Shown here: piece by piece, positions 10,381 through 19,758 of the stretch
Position numbering within the stretch: the stretch's first letter is position 1
How the letters are laid out: every line of letters begins with the position of its first letter
NCBI RefSeq assembly: GCF_001598055.1
Contig: NZ_CP014845.1
Span: forward strand, 2,232,001 to 2,296,000
Origin: Cupriavidus nantongensis
GTDB lineage: Bacteria; Pseudomonadota; Gammaproteobacteria; Burkholderiales; Burkholderiaceae
DNA length: 64,000 nucleotides
Reading direction: 5' to 3'
Notes under the pieces: generated by a model
Seen by the model: the letters and a program-made list of their open reading frames with translations, nothing else
What the model was told of the DNA's origin: nothing
Database searches by the model: none
Program-made: the position numbers and the translations under genes

Positions 10381-12723
10381 ATGAAGGCAGCCCCACACCA
10401 ACGCATGCGCCACGCCGGCACGAAGCGCCTGCTCGCCGCCATCGCGCTGGCCGCGCTGGCGGCGCTGGCCGCGCCGGCTGTAGGCGCCGCGACGGCCGCA
10501 ACGGCCGCGGAGCACCCGGCGCCCGGGCCAGACGCCGGTGCCGCCACCACCCCCGCCACCCCGGCCGTCCCCGCCCACGCCCGGCCTGCCGCGGCGGGCC
10601 GCCCGCGCATCTGCCTGGTGCTGTCGGGCGGCGGCGCGCGCGGCGCCGCGCATATCGGCGTGCTCAAGGTGCTGGAGGAGATGCGCATCCCGGTCGACTG
10701 CATCGCCGGCACCAGCATGGGGTCGCTGGTCGGCGGCGCCTATGCCACCGGCATGGGGCCCGCCGAGATGGAGCGGCTGGTGGGCGGCCTGAGCACCGAC
10801 AAGCTCTTCAAGGAGCGGCCGCCGCGCCAGGACCTGACCGTGCGCCGCAAGCAGGACGACTTCACCAACCTGCTCACGCCGGAGATCGGCCTGCAGGCGA
10901 GCGGCGTGCTGCTGCCCAAGGGCGCGGTCTCGGGCGTGCAGCTGGAAACGGTGCTGCGCCAGCTGGCCAGGACCCCGGGCTTCCGCGACTTCGACCGCCT
11001 GCCGATCCCGTACCGCGCGGTGGCGACCGACCTGGTGGCGGGCACGCCGGTAGTGTTCAGCCAGGGCGAGCTGGCCAACGTGATGCGCGCCAGCATGTCG
11101 GTGCCGGGGGCGGTGGCGCCGGCGGAATACGAGGGCCGACTGCTGGTCGACGGCGGGCTGACCGACAACCTGCCGGTGGGCGTGGCGCGCAACATGGGCG
11201 CCGACATCGTCATCGCCGTGAACCTGGGCACGCCGCTGATGAAGCGCGAGGCGCTGACCTCGGTGATCGGCGTGACCGGCCAGATGCTGAACATCCTGAC
11301 CGAGCAGAACGTGCGCGCGTCGCTGGCCTCGCTGCGTCCCACCGACGTGCTGATCGAGCCCGCGCTGGGGGACTTCTCCGCGACCGACTTCGACCACCTG
11401 CCGACCACCATCCCGATCGGCGAGGCCGCCGCGCGCAAGGTCGCCGACCGGCTCGCGCCGCTGGCGCTGCCGCCGGCGCAGTATGCCGAGCTGCGCGCGG
11501 TCCAGCAGGCGGTGCAGCCGCCCGACACCCGTCCCGTCGACGAGATCCGGCTGGCGCCGCTGCATCGCGTCAACCCAGACTATGCCACCGCGGTGATGCA
11601 GACCCGGCCGGGCGAGCCGATCGACCAGGCCGCGCTGGACCAGGACATGCGCCGCCTGTTCGGCACCGGCGACTTCGAGCACGTCAACTACGGCATCCTG
11701 GAAGAGCCGGGCCGGCGCGTGCTGACGGTCAACGCCGTGGAAAAATCGTGGGGTCCCGACTACCTGCGTTTCGGCCTGGGCCTGAGTTCGGATTTCCGCG
11801 GCGATGCGTATTTCAACCTGGTTGGCAGCTACCGGCGCACCTGGCTCAATGCGCTGGGGGCGGAATGGCGCACCGACGCGCAGGTGGGCCAGACCTCGGC
11901 GCTGAGCAGCGAGTTCTACCAGCCGCTGGACACGCGCCAGTTCTTCTTTATCGCGCCGCGCATCGAGCTCGAGCGGCGCCCGGTCAATGTGTTCCAGGGC
12001 AGCACGCGCATCGCCACCTACGACGTGCGCCGCTTCGACCTGGCGCTCGACGTCGGCAGCCAGTTCACCAAGTACGGCGAGCTGCGCGTCGGCGTGCAGA
12101 CGGGCTCGGAGCATGCCACGCTCAGCACCGGCCCGGCGGCGCTGGCACCGGGCCCGGGCAGTATCCGGCGCGGGGCCATTACCGGCCGGCTGTTCTTCGA
12201 CCAGCTCGACAGCGTCGACTTCCCGCGCTTCGGCTATGCGGGCGGGGTGCGCATCTATGCCTCGCAACCGGGGCTCGGCGCCGACCGGGCTTATATCAAG
12301 GCGCAGGCCGACGGCATCTATGCCCATTCGTTCGGCGACCATACGCTGTCGTTCGGCTTCAAGGTCGGCGGCAATCCCGGCGGCAAGCCGCTGCCGAATT
12401 ACGACCTGTTCCAGTGGGGCGGCTTCCTGCAGCAGTCCGGCTACGCGACCGGGCAGCTAATGGGCGGCAACCTGCAGTTTGCGCGGCTGGTGTACTACAA
12501 CAAGCTGGCGCGGCAGACGCTGCTACAGGGCGTCTACGCCGGCTTCTCGCTGGAAGCCGGGCGCGTGGGCGACCCGCTGGTGCCGGGCAGCCCGACCGGG
12601 CTGCTCAAGTCCGGCTCACTGTTCCTGGCGCTCGACAGCCCGCTCGGCCCGCTGTACCTGGCCTATGGCCGCGCCGCGGCCGGCGTCTTCAGCTTCTACC
12701 TGTACCTGGGCAAACCGTTCTGA
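10381..12723 (+). CDS. Patatin-like phospholipase with POTRA and outer-membrane barrel (PlpD-like, type Vd secretion)
   Basis: A 780-residue protein. After a signal peptide (about 1-36) and a Pro/Ala linker come the patatin oxyanion loop GGGARG (83-88), nucleophile motif GTSMG (Ser112) and the catalytic-dyad DGG (Asp257). A POTRA-like region follows (about 390-450), then a beta-barrel of the Omp85/surface antigen type ending in an aromatic residue (YLYLGKPF). This order equals P. aeruginosa PlpD, a type Vd autotransporter lipase. It probably displays or releases a phospholipase A at the outer membrane. A strong terminator follows at 12842. Confidence 0.9.
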   Translation: MKAAPHQRMRHAGTKRLLAAIALAALAALAAPAVGAATAATAAEHPAPGPDAGAATTPATPAVPAHARPAAAGRPRICLVLSGGGARGAAHIGVLKVLEEMRIPVDCIAGTSMGSLVGGAYATGMGPAEMERLVGGLSTDKLFKERPPRQDLTVRRKQDDFTNLLTPEIGLQASGVLLPKGAVSGVQLETVLRQLARTPGFRDFDRLPIPYRAVATDLVAGTPVVFSQGELANVMRASMSVPGAVAPAEYEGRLLVDGGLTDNLPVGVARNMGADIVIAVNLGTPLMKREALTSVIGVTGQMLNILTEQNVRASLASLRPTDVLIEPALGDFSATDFDHLPTTIPIGEAAARKVADRLAPLALPPAQYAELRAVQQAVQPPDTRPVDEIRLAPLHRVNPDYATAVMQTRPGEPIDQAALDQDMRRLFGTGDFEHVNYGILEEPGRRVLTVNAVEKSWGPDYLRFGLGLSSDFRGDAYFNLVGSYRRTWLNALGAEWRTDAQVGQTSALSSEFYQPLDTRQFFFIAPRIELERRPVNVFQGSTRIATYDVRRFDLALDVGSQFTKYGELRVGVQTGSEHATLSTGPAALAPGPGSIRRGAITGRLFFDQLDSVDFPRFGYAGGVRIYASQPGLGADRAYIKAQADGIYAHSFGDHTLSFGFKVGGNPGGKPLPNYDLFQWGGFLQQSGYATGQLMGGNLQFARLVYYNKLARQTLLQGVYAGFSLEAGRVGDPLVPGSPTGLLKSGSLFLALDSPLGPLYLAYGRAAAGVFSFYLYLGKPF

Positions 12724-12791
12724 CGCGCCGCGGCAATGTGCGTCTCCCCATACCCCTCCAAAGTTGTATGTAATGTCTTAATTCAAATGTC

Positions 12792-12870
12792 TATACTTTT
12801 CCCTGTCACCAAGACCCCCTCTTGAATGACAACCTTCCCCGGTCGCCGCTTCCCCAGCGGCGACTTTTTT
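12792..12870 (+). ncRNA. Possible short transcript between a TATACT box and a terminator (weak)
   Basis: A TATACT hexamer (12792-12797) lies about 45 bp before a strong terminator (12842-12870), which would give an RNA of roughly 65 nt. No good -35 is spaced correctly, so this may be only the 3' untranslated region of the patatin gene. Confidence 0.15.
12842..12870 (+). terminator. Rho-independent terminator after the patatin gene
   Basis: A 9-bp perfect stem (GTCGCCGCT / AGCGGCGAC) with a TCCCC loop is followed by seven T residues and an A. Confidence 0.85.
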
Positions 12871-12964
12871 ATGGACGCGTGGCCGACGATGGCGCGCCTA
12901 TAATCGCTGCCTTGGGCTGCACTTGCGGCCGTTCTCCGCGCCACCATCCCGCGCGCGCCCCTTT

Positions 12965-13399
12965 ATGCAGATCGACTTCCAGCATTTCACGCCGTGGCTT
13001 TCGCTGGCCGGCGGGCTTGTCATCGGCCTCGCGGCGGCGCTGATGATCCTAGGCCTGGGCCGCATCGCCGGCATCAGCGGCATCGTCGGCGGCCTGCTGC
13101 GGCTGCCGCATGGCGACACCGCATGGCGCGCCGCCTTCGTCGTCGGGCTGCTGCTGTCGCCATGGCTGGCCATCGCCTTCGATGCCATGCCCGCGGCACG
13201 CATCGACGCAGGCTGGACCGAGGTGCTGGTGGCCGGGCTGCTGGTCGGCGTGGGCACACGCTATGCCGGCGGCTGCACCAGCGGCCATGGCGTATGCGGC
13301 CTGTCGCGCGGATCGGTACGTTCGCTGGCGGCCACCGTGACCTTCATGGCGGCCGGCTTCCTGACGGTGCTGGTGCAGCGCCACGTGCTGGGAGGCTGA
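12965..13399 (+). CDS. YeeE/YedE thiosulfate-transport-family membrane protein, first half
   Basis: A 144-residue membrane protein with four hydrophobic segments and the signature [18 protein letters not shown], containing the cysteines conserved in YeeE/YedE sulfur transporters. The family usually has two homologous halves; here they are separate genes, and the second starts 3 bp after this stop. ATG 12965 gives [17 protein letters not shown]; an upstream start at 12923 is possible but unlikely. A TATAAT hexamer at 12899-12904 may be its -10 box. Likely role: moving thiosulfate or another sulfur species. Confidence 0.9.
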   Translation: MQIDFQHFTPWLSLAGGLVIGLAAALMILGLGRIAGISGIVGGLLRLPHGDTAWRAAFVVGLLLSPWLAIAFDAMPAARIDAGWTEVLVAGLLVGVGTRYAGGCTSGHGVCGLSRGSVRSLAATVTFMAAGFLTVLVQRHVLGG

Positions 13400-13402
13400 A
13401 GC

Positions 13403-13828
13403 ATGGGCATGCTGCTGTCGTTGCTGGCCGGGCTGGTGTTCGGCATCGGCCTGATCTTGTCCGGCATGGCCAATCCGGCCAAGGTGCTGGGCTTTCTCGA
13501 CCTTGCCGGAACGTGGGACCCGTCGCTTGCCTTCGTCATGGCCGGCGCGATCGGGGTCGGCGTGGTGGCGTTTGCACTGGCGCGCCGGCGCCAGCGCTCG
13601 TGGCTGGGGCTGCCGATGCAGTGGCCGGCGCTGGCCGCGGTCACGCCGAGGCTGCTGCTGGGCAGTGCCGCCTTCGGCATCGGCTGGGGCCTGGCGGGCT
13701 TTTGCCCGGGCCCGGCGCTGGTCGCGCTGGGTGCGGGCTATGCCAAGGCCTGGGGCTTTGTCGCGGCGATGATCGCTGGCATGGCGCTGTTCGAAGCGGC
13801 CGAAGCGCTGGCCCGGCGCCGCCATTGA
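13403..13828 (+). CDS. YeeE/YedE-family membrane protein, second half (DUF6691-like)
   Basis: A 141-residue partner of the preceding gene. It begins [36 protein letters not shown] and has the conserved [15 protein letters not shown]. The conserved cysteine is in GFCPGPA. Spacing of 3 bp implies translational coupling and a two-subunit channel. Confidence 0.9.
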   Translation: MGMLLSLLAGLVFGIGLILSGMANPAKVLGFLDLAGTWDPSLAFVMAGAIGVGVVAFALARRRQRSWLGLPMQWPALAAVTPRLLLGSAAFGIGWGLAGFCPGPALVALGAGYAKAWGFVAAMIAGMALFEAAEALARRRH

Positions 13829-13921
13829 CGCAGCGCAGCATGCAATGAATGCTGGCCCGCGACGCCGGAGCGGTTTAACATTGCGCGATTATCGAACGAC
13901 CGTAGACCACCCCAGCCTCCC

Positions 13922-14770
13922 ATGGATGTCCTCCGCCCCATCGGTCTTGGCCATGCCCAGGCCGACACCGTCCGCGTTGCCCGGCCCCAGGCCGACCTGC
14001 TCGCCAGCTTTGCCGGCGATCCCAATTTCATGCTGTCGCTGGCGCGCGGGCTGACCGTGCTGGAAGCGTTTTCCGAGCGCAAGCGCCCGCTGACGATCTC
14101 GCAGGTGGCCCAGCGGACCCAACTGTCGCGCGCGTCGGTGCGGCGCTGCCTGTACACGCTGGAGCAACTGGGCTATGTCAGCCAGCAGGACGGGCAGTTC
14201 GCGCTGCGCCCGCGCGTGCTGCACCTGGGGCACGCGTACTTCTCGTCGACCTCGCTGGTGTCGCTGGCACAGCCGATCCTGGACAACCTGAGCGCGCGCA
14301 TCCACGAGACCTGCACGCTGGCGATCCTGGACGGCACCGACATCCTCTACCTGGTGCGCTCCGAAGTGCAGCGCGTGCTGAACTATTCGCTCGGCATGGG
14401 CAGCCGCCTGCCGGCCTACTGCACCTCCAACGGCCGGCTGTTGCTGGCGCACCAGCCCGCCACGGTGCTGGACGGCTTCTTCGAGCATGCCGAGCTGCGC
14501 CCGCGCACGCTGCAGACCAAGGTCTCGCGGCAGGAACTGGAAGCCTGCTTCGAGCGCGCCCGCGAAGTGGACTACGTGATCGTCGACGAAGAACTGGAGC
14601 CGGGCCTGCGTGCCATGGCGGTGCCGGTGCGCTCGGCCTCGGGCATCGTGCTGGCGGGGCTGAGCGTGAGCGTGCGCGCCGCGCGCGTGTCCGAAGCGGA
14701 CATGATCACGCGGCTGCTGGCGCCGATGCGCGAAGCCGCCGCGGCAATCGGCCGGATGATCGGCTCCTGA
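13922..14770 (+). CDS. IclR-family transcriptional regulator (PcaR/PobR-like)
   Basis: A 282-residue regulator. An N-terminal winged helix (FMLSLARGLTVLEAF, then LTISQVAQRTQLSRASVRRCLYTLEQLGYV) is followed by an IclR effector domain ending in SVSVRAARVSEADMITRLLAPMREAA. The HTH and effector domain resemble PcaR/PcaU/PobR regulators of aromatic acid degradation, but no such catabolic gene is adjacent. The next gene is tail to tail (25 bp). Confidence 0.9.
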   Translation: MDVLRPIGLGHAQADTVRVARPQADLLASFAGDPNFMLSLARGLTVLEAFSERKRPLTISQVAQRTQLSRASVRRCLYTLEQLGYVSQQDGQFALRPRVLHLGHAYFSSTSLVSLAQPILDNLSARIHETCTLAILDGTDILYLVRSEVQRVLNYSLGMGSRLPAYCTSNGRLLLAHQPATVLDGFFEHAELRPRTLQTKVSRQELEACFERAREVDYVIVDEELEPGLRAMAVPVRSASGIVLAGLSVSVRAARVSEADMITRLLAPMREAAAAIGRMIGS

Positions 14771-14795
14771 ATCCTGCCGCTGGCCGGGGCCGGGC

Positions 14796-15989
<1,194 letters not shown>

Positions 15990-16055
15990 TCATGCGAACT
16001 GGCGGGCAATGTAGCGTAAACCGGATGCGTACCGCGCCGGGTCCGGGGCGGCGCC

Positions 16056-16835
16056 TCAGCCGCGGTGCGCCAGTTCGAGCGCGAACACCAGCCGCTGCAG
16101 GAAGTTCTCCATGCGCCCGTCCGGATTGACGAAGGCGCAGCCAAAGTGGTGGATGGCGCTGTCGTCGTGGCCCACCAGCCAGTGGCCGACCACCTGCATG
16201 TCGACCTCCAGCTTGCCCAGCTCGCGGAAGTCCAGCCGGCACTTCGCCACCGTGGTCCCCACCGGCAGGTGCTCGGCGGTAACGCTCTTCGAGCGCAGGC
16301 CGACGCCGGACAGCGACAGGTCGGCGATATCGAGGCCCAGCACGGTCTTGTCCGGCATCGACATCTCGCAGCGGTAGCCCTTGGTCACCAGCGTGCGCGC
16401 GCGGAAATGGCGCCGACGCTGGAAGTGATAGAGCTTGTCCGGAAACTCGACGACGAAGGCGGGGCCGTCTTCATAGCGCGTGGCCGCCGGCTGGCCGACC
16501 ACGAAGTTGACCGGCACGCCGCGCAGCAGCCCGGAGAACGCGTTCTCGTCGGAGGTCATCAGCGACATCCGTTCGGGCTCGGCGTTGCACCAGTCGAACA
16601 CGAAGGTGCGGTTGACCGGGTCGACATGCAGGATCGAGGTGACGAACTGGTGCGCGGTGCGGGTGCGCACGCTCAGCATGCACTTCTGCCACGCCAGGTC
16701 ACGCAGCACCGTGCCGATCTGCGAGTTGTGGGTCAGGCGATAGCGGTCGTCCGCCGGGTCGGCTTCGGCGCCTGGTTCGGCGTCGTGATCGGCGGGCCCG
16801 GGGGCGTCATGCTGGTTCATAGGTTCACGCAACAT
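16056..16835 (-). CDS. YcgR-like flagellar brake protein (PilZ domain)
   Basis: A 259-residue two-domain protein. The N-terminal YcgR domain (about 45-140) precedes a PilZ domain starting FQRRRHFRARTL, whose RxxxR binds cyclic di-GMP, with DLSLSGVGL as the D/NxSxxG motif. Known YcgR proteins slow the flagellar motor when bound to c-di-GMP. No flagellar genes are in view. An alternative ATG five codons in (16820) is possible. Confidence 0.88.
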   Translation of the reverse strand: MLREPMNQHDAPGPADHDAEPGAEADPADDRYRLTHNSQIGTVLRDLAWQKCMLSVRTRTAHQFVTSILHVDPVNRTFVFDWCNAEPERMSLMTSDENAFSGLLRGVPVNFVVGQPAATRYEDGPAFVVEFPDKLYHFQRRRHFRARTLVTKGYRCEMSMPDKTVLGLDIADLSLSGVGLRSKSVTAEHLPVGTTVAKCRLDFRELGKLEVDMQVVGHWLVGHDDSAIHHFGCAFVNPDGRMENFLQRLVFALELAHRG

Positions 16836-17029
16836 CTGGAAGGGCTGGGAGCGACGGCTATGGCACAGCCGCGGACCAGCCGGGAGCCCGTCGGCGGTAC
16901 CGGCCTGCCGGCCGCGCGCCGCATGTTAAGCGCCTGCACCATTGGCCGGCAAGACCGATGATCTCACTTCGGTAAATCTGTGGCAGAACTTGAGGACAGA
17001 CTTCCGGGGGGTAGCGCTGACGTTGGCTT

Positions 17030-17911
17030 TCAGGCCTCTGGAGGGGGTGCGAGCGTCGCCAGCGCGCATTCGCGCAGCCATGCCAGCAGGGCCAGCCGAC
17101 GCGTGTCGTGCTCGAACGGCGCGGGCGACAGCAGGTGGTAGGCCGAGCCGTCGGCCGCAAAGCCGAACGGCGCCGCCAGCCGGCCGTCGGCGATCTCGTC
17201 GGCAGCCATCAGCTGCGAAGCCATGGCCCAGCCCAGGCCTGCGGCGGCAGCCTGCAGGCTCAGATAGAAATGCTCGTACCAGGCGTCGCCGTCCAGGCGC
17301 AGGCGGCCCGCGTCATCGGGGCACGTCGCCTGCCAGCGCTGCCAGGCTTGGGGCCGCGTGCGCGTGTGCAACCGCAGCGGCGCCACCGCGGCATCCTCGG
17401 CGGCCTGAGGCCGGCACACCGGACCCACGCGTTCCTGCACCACCTCGCGCGCATGCCAGCGCGCATCGAAGGCAAAGTCATTGCGCCGCAGCGCCAGGTC
17501 CGCGCCGCTGCGCGCGAAGTCGATCGGCCCGCCCGCCGCCATCAGGTGCAGCGGAATGTCGGGATGGCGCGCGGCAAAGCGCGGCAGCCGCGGGATCAGC
17601 CAGCGCATGGCGATGGTCGGCTCGCACGACAGCACCAGCGCCCGCCCCGCCGGCTGCGTGCGGATGCGCGCGGCCGCGGCGGCCAGTCCTTCCATCGACT
17701 GCGTCGCCGCCGCAAACAGCGAGCGCCCCGCCTCCGTCAGGAACACGCCGCGGTTGCGCCGCTCGAACAGCGCCACGCCGAGGGTGTCCTCCAGCTGGCG
17801 GATCTGCCGGCTGACCGCGCCATGGGTCAGGTGCAGCTCCTCCGCCGCGCGCGCAAAGCTCTCGTGCCGCGCCGCAGCCTCGAAGAATCGGATCCATCCC
17901 AGCCAGTGCAT
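17030..17911 (-). CDS. LysR-family transcriptional regulator (GcvA-like)
   Basis: A 293-residue LTTR. It starts LGWIRFFEAAARHESFARAAEELHLTHGAVSRQIRQLEDTLG, the GcvA/AmpR-like HTH. It is divergent from the LysE exporter gene, with 131 bp between the starts, so it most likely controls that exporter. The intergenic region also carries one dispersed iteron copy (17973-17989). Confidence 0.9.
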   Translation of the reverse strand: MHWLGWIRFFEAAARHESFARAAEELHLTHGAVSRQIRQLEDTLGVALFERRNRGVFLTEAGRSLFAAATQSMEGLAAAAARIRTQPAGRALVLSCEPTIAMRWLIPRLPRFAARHPDIPLHLMAAGGPIDFARSGADLALRRNDFAFDARWHAREVVQERVGPVCRPQAAEDAAVAPLRLHTRTRPQAWQRWQATCPDDAGRLRLDGDAWYEHFYLSLQAAAAGLGWAMASQLMAADEIADGRLAAPFGFAADGSAYHLLSPAPFEHDTRRLALLAWLRECALATLAPPPEA

Positions 17912-17972
17912 CGGTCAGTTTTTCTCATGGAATCGCGCGAGTATATATCGGTTGTGGGGGCGCTTTGCGGCA

Positions 17973-17989
17973 CGCAGAATTGGGTACGC
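17973..17989 (+). repeat. Dispersed origin-type iteron, LysR/LysE intergenic region
   Basis: CGCAGAATTGGGTACGC differs from the origin consensus by two bases, and is followed by TTTG as at several origin copies. It is the copy farthest from the origin, about 37 kb away. Confidence 0.7.
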
Positions 17990-18042
17990 TTTGATCCCGA
18001 GGAGTGGGATCGGCCCTAAAACACAACATATCCTGACGCAAC

Positions 18043-18666
18043 ATGCCCCCTCTCGCCGAATCCCTGGCGGTCGCCACCGTGACCGTGCTGGCCGTGATCA
18101 GTCCCGGCCCGGACTTCGCCATGGTCACCCGCAACAGCTACCTGTACGGCCGCCGCGCCGGCCTGCTCAGCGCGCTCGGCATCGCGCTGGGCGTGCAGGT
18201 GCATGTGCTCTATACGATGTTCGGAGTGTCGCTGCTGATGGCGCACGCGCATGGCGTGCTGACGGTGGTGAAGGCGCTGGGCGCCGTCTACCTGATCTGG
18301 ATCGGCCTGCAGACGCTGCGTCGGCGCGACGCGCTGAAGGTAGACCTGCACGGCGCCCGCGCGCTGACCCCGCTGGCAGCGCTGCGCATGGGTTTCCTGA
18401 CCAATGCGCTGAACCCGAAGACCACGCTGTTCGTCGTCAGCACCTACACGCAGGTGGTGGACGCCCACACCCCGGCATCGGTGCAGTGGGCCTATGGCGG
18501 ATTCATGTCGGTGGCGCACCTGGGGTGGTTCAGCGTGGTGGCGTGGGTGTTCACCGCGCCAGCGCTGCGCGCGGCCATGCTGCGGCGCCAGCGGCTGCTG
18601 GATCGCGCCATCGGCTCGGCCCTGTGCGGGCTGGGCGTGGCGCTGGGCTTCAGCAACCTGGCGTAG
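18043..18666 (+). CDS. LysE/RhtB-family amino-acid exporter
   Basis: A 207-residue, six-helix inner-membrane protein. SLAVATVTVLAVISPGPDFAMVTRNSYLYGRRAG contains the SPGPD signature of the family. Relatives export lysine, threonine or homoserine lactone. It is divergent from a LysR gene and overlaps the end of the thpR gene by 17 bp, tail to tail. Confidence 0.92.
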   Translation: MPPLAESLAVATVTVLAVISPGPDFAMVTRNSYLYGRRAGLLSALGIALGVQVHVLYTMFGVSLLMAHAHGVLTVVKALGAVYLIWIGLQTLRRRDALKVDLHGARALTPLAALRMGFLTNALNPKTTLFVVSTYTQVVDAHTPASVQWAYGGFMSVAHLGWFSVVAWVFTAPALRAAMLRRQRLLDRAIGSALCGLGVALGFSNLA

Positions 18667-19231
18667 GGCCTGGCCCCGCCAGCGGCCATGCCTGGCGCAG
18701 CAGGTGTTGCGGGCCCTGCGGACCGAGCCGGCTTTCGAACAACACCAGCCGCGCGACGCGCCACGGCGCGCTGGCCAGCGTGCGGTGCGCATCGAGCCAC
18801 GCGCGCAGCGCGCTCTCGGGCACGGTCGGCTTGCAGCGGGCCAGGGTGACGTGAGGATGGAAGCGGCGCCGCTCCGGCGGGAAGCCGGCGGCGTCCGCCA
18901 GTGCCTGCCCGACCTCGGCGTGCAAGGCGCGCAGCGCGTCGAGTCCGGGACCGGGCGCGAGGCCAGCCCACAGCACTGATCCCGAGCCGCTGCGGAAGCG
19001 GCCGGTGCCATAGGCCTGCAGCGTGAACGCGGGGGTGCGCAGCGCCGCGAGCGCGATATCAAGCTTGTCGGCAGCCTGTGCCGCCTCGCCCAGGCCTTCG
19101 CCGAGGAAGTGCAGGGTCAGGTGGACCTGCGCGGGCGTCGCGGCGCGCACGCCGGGCACGGCAGGCAGCATCGACAACAGCCCCGCCGCCTGCGCGGGCG
19201 GCACTTCCACCGCGATGAACAGGCGTGCCAT
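18650..19231 (-). CDS. thpR: RNA 2',3'-cyclic phosphodiesterase (2'-5' RNA ligase family)
   Basis: A 193-residue 2H phosphoesterase. ARLFIAVEVP starts the fold, and both catalytic HxT motifs are present: VHLTLHFLG (about residue 41) and HPHVTLARC (about residue 136). It resolves RNA 2',3'-cyclic phosphates. ATG 19231 is chosen because it starts directly at the conserved ARLFIA strand; the frame continues upstream into a shadow of ogt. It lies 26 bp after ogt on the same strand. Confidence 0.92.
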   Translation of the reverse strand: MARLFIAVEVPPAQAAGLLSMLPAVPGVRAATPAQVHLTLHFLGEGLGEAAQAADKLDIALAALRTPAFTLQAYGTGRFRSGSGSVLWAGLAPGPGLDALRALHAEVGQALADAAGFPPERRRFHPHVTLARCKPTVPESALRAWLDAHRTLASAPWRVARLVLFESRLGPQGPQHLLRQAWPLAGPGPTPGC

Positions 19232-19257
19232 CGCTGCGCGGTCGGTGTCAGCCGGCC

Positions 19258-19758
19258 TCAGCCGGTCGCGGCGGCGATGCCCTCGCGCCGCAGCAGGGCG
19301 CGCTTGCGCTCGATGCCGCCGGCATAGCCGGTCAGCGCGCCGGCGCTGCCCAGCACGCGATGGCAGGGCACGATCACCGACAGCGGATTGCGGCCGACCG
19401 CGCCACCCACCGCGCGCGCATGCGTGGGCGGCAGCCCGAGCGTGCGCGCCAGTTCGCCGTACGAAGCGGTGGCGCCGCACGGAATTTCCAGCAGCGCCTG
19501 CCACACGCGCTGCTGGAACGGGCTGCCGGCAAAGCGCACCGGCACGGTAAAGCTGTCGCGGCGGCCGGCAAAATACTCGGCCAGCTCGGCGGCGGCGCGG
19601 TCCAGCACCGAGGCGTCGGCCGCAGGCACCTCGCGGCTGTCGGCAATGCCGGCGGGATGGTACTTCTGGCCCGCGAAGAAGACGCCGGTCAGGTGCCCGT
19701 CGCGCGCGCGCAGCAGCACGGTGCCCAGCGGACTGTCGATATGGCGATAGCTGGTCAT
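19258..19758 (-). CDS. ogt: Methylated-DNA--protein-cysteine methyltransferase
   Basis: A 166-residue suicide repair protein that moves O6-alkyl groups from guanine to its own cysteine. The active-site motif VIVPCHRVLG places the acceptor at Cys132, preceded by the HTH containing the Arg finger (PPTHARAVGGAVGRNP). Its start overlaps the stop of the Ada-AlkA gene by 4 bp, so the two are translated together. Confidence 0.96.
   Translation of the reverse strand: MTSYRHIDSPLGTVLLRARDGHLTGVFFAGQKYHPAGIADSREVPAADASVLDRAAAELAEYFAGRRDSFTVPVRFAGSPFQQRVWQALLEIPCGATASYGELARTLGLPPTHARAVGGAVGRNPLSVIVPCHRVLGSAGALTGYAGGIERKRALLRREGIAAATG

Noticed and set aside
10072..12342. Long minus-strand open frame opposite the patatin gene
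   Set aside because: His/Arg/Ala-rich shadow frame typical of GC-rich DNA; the plus strand carries an intact PlpD-like protein.
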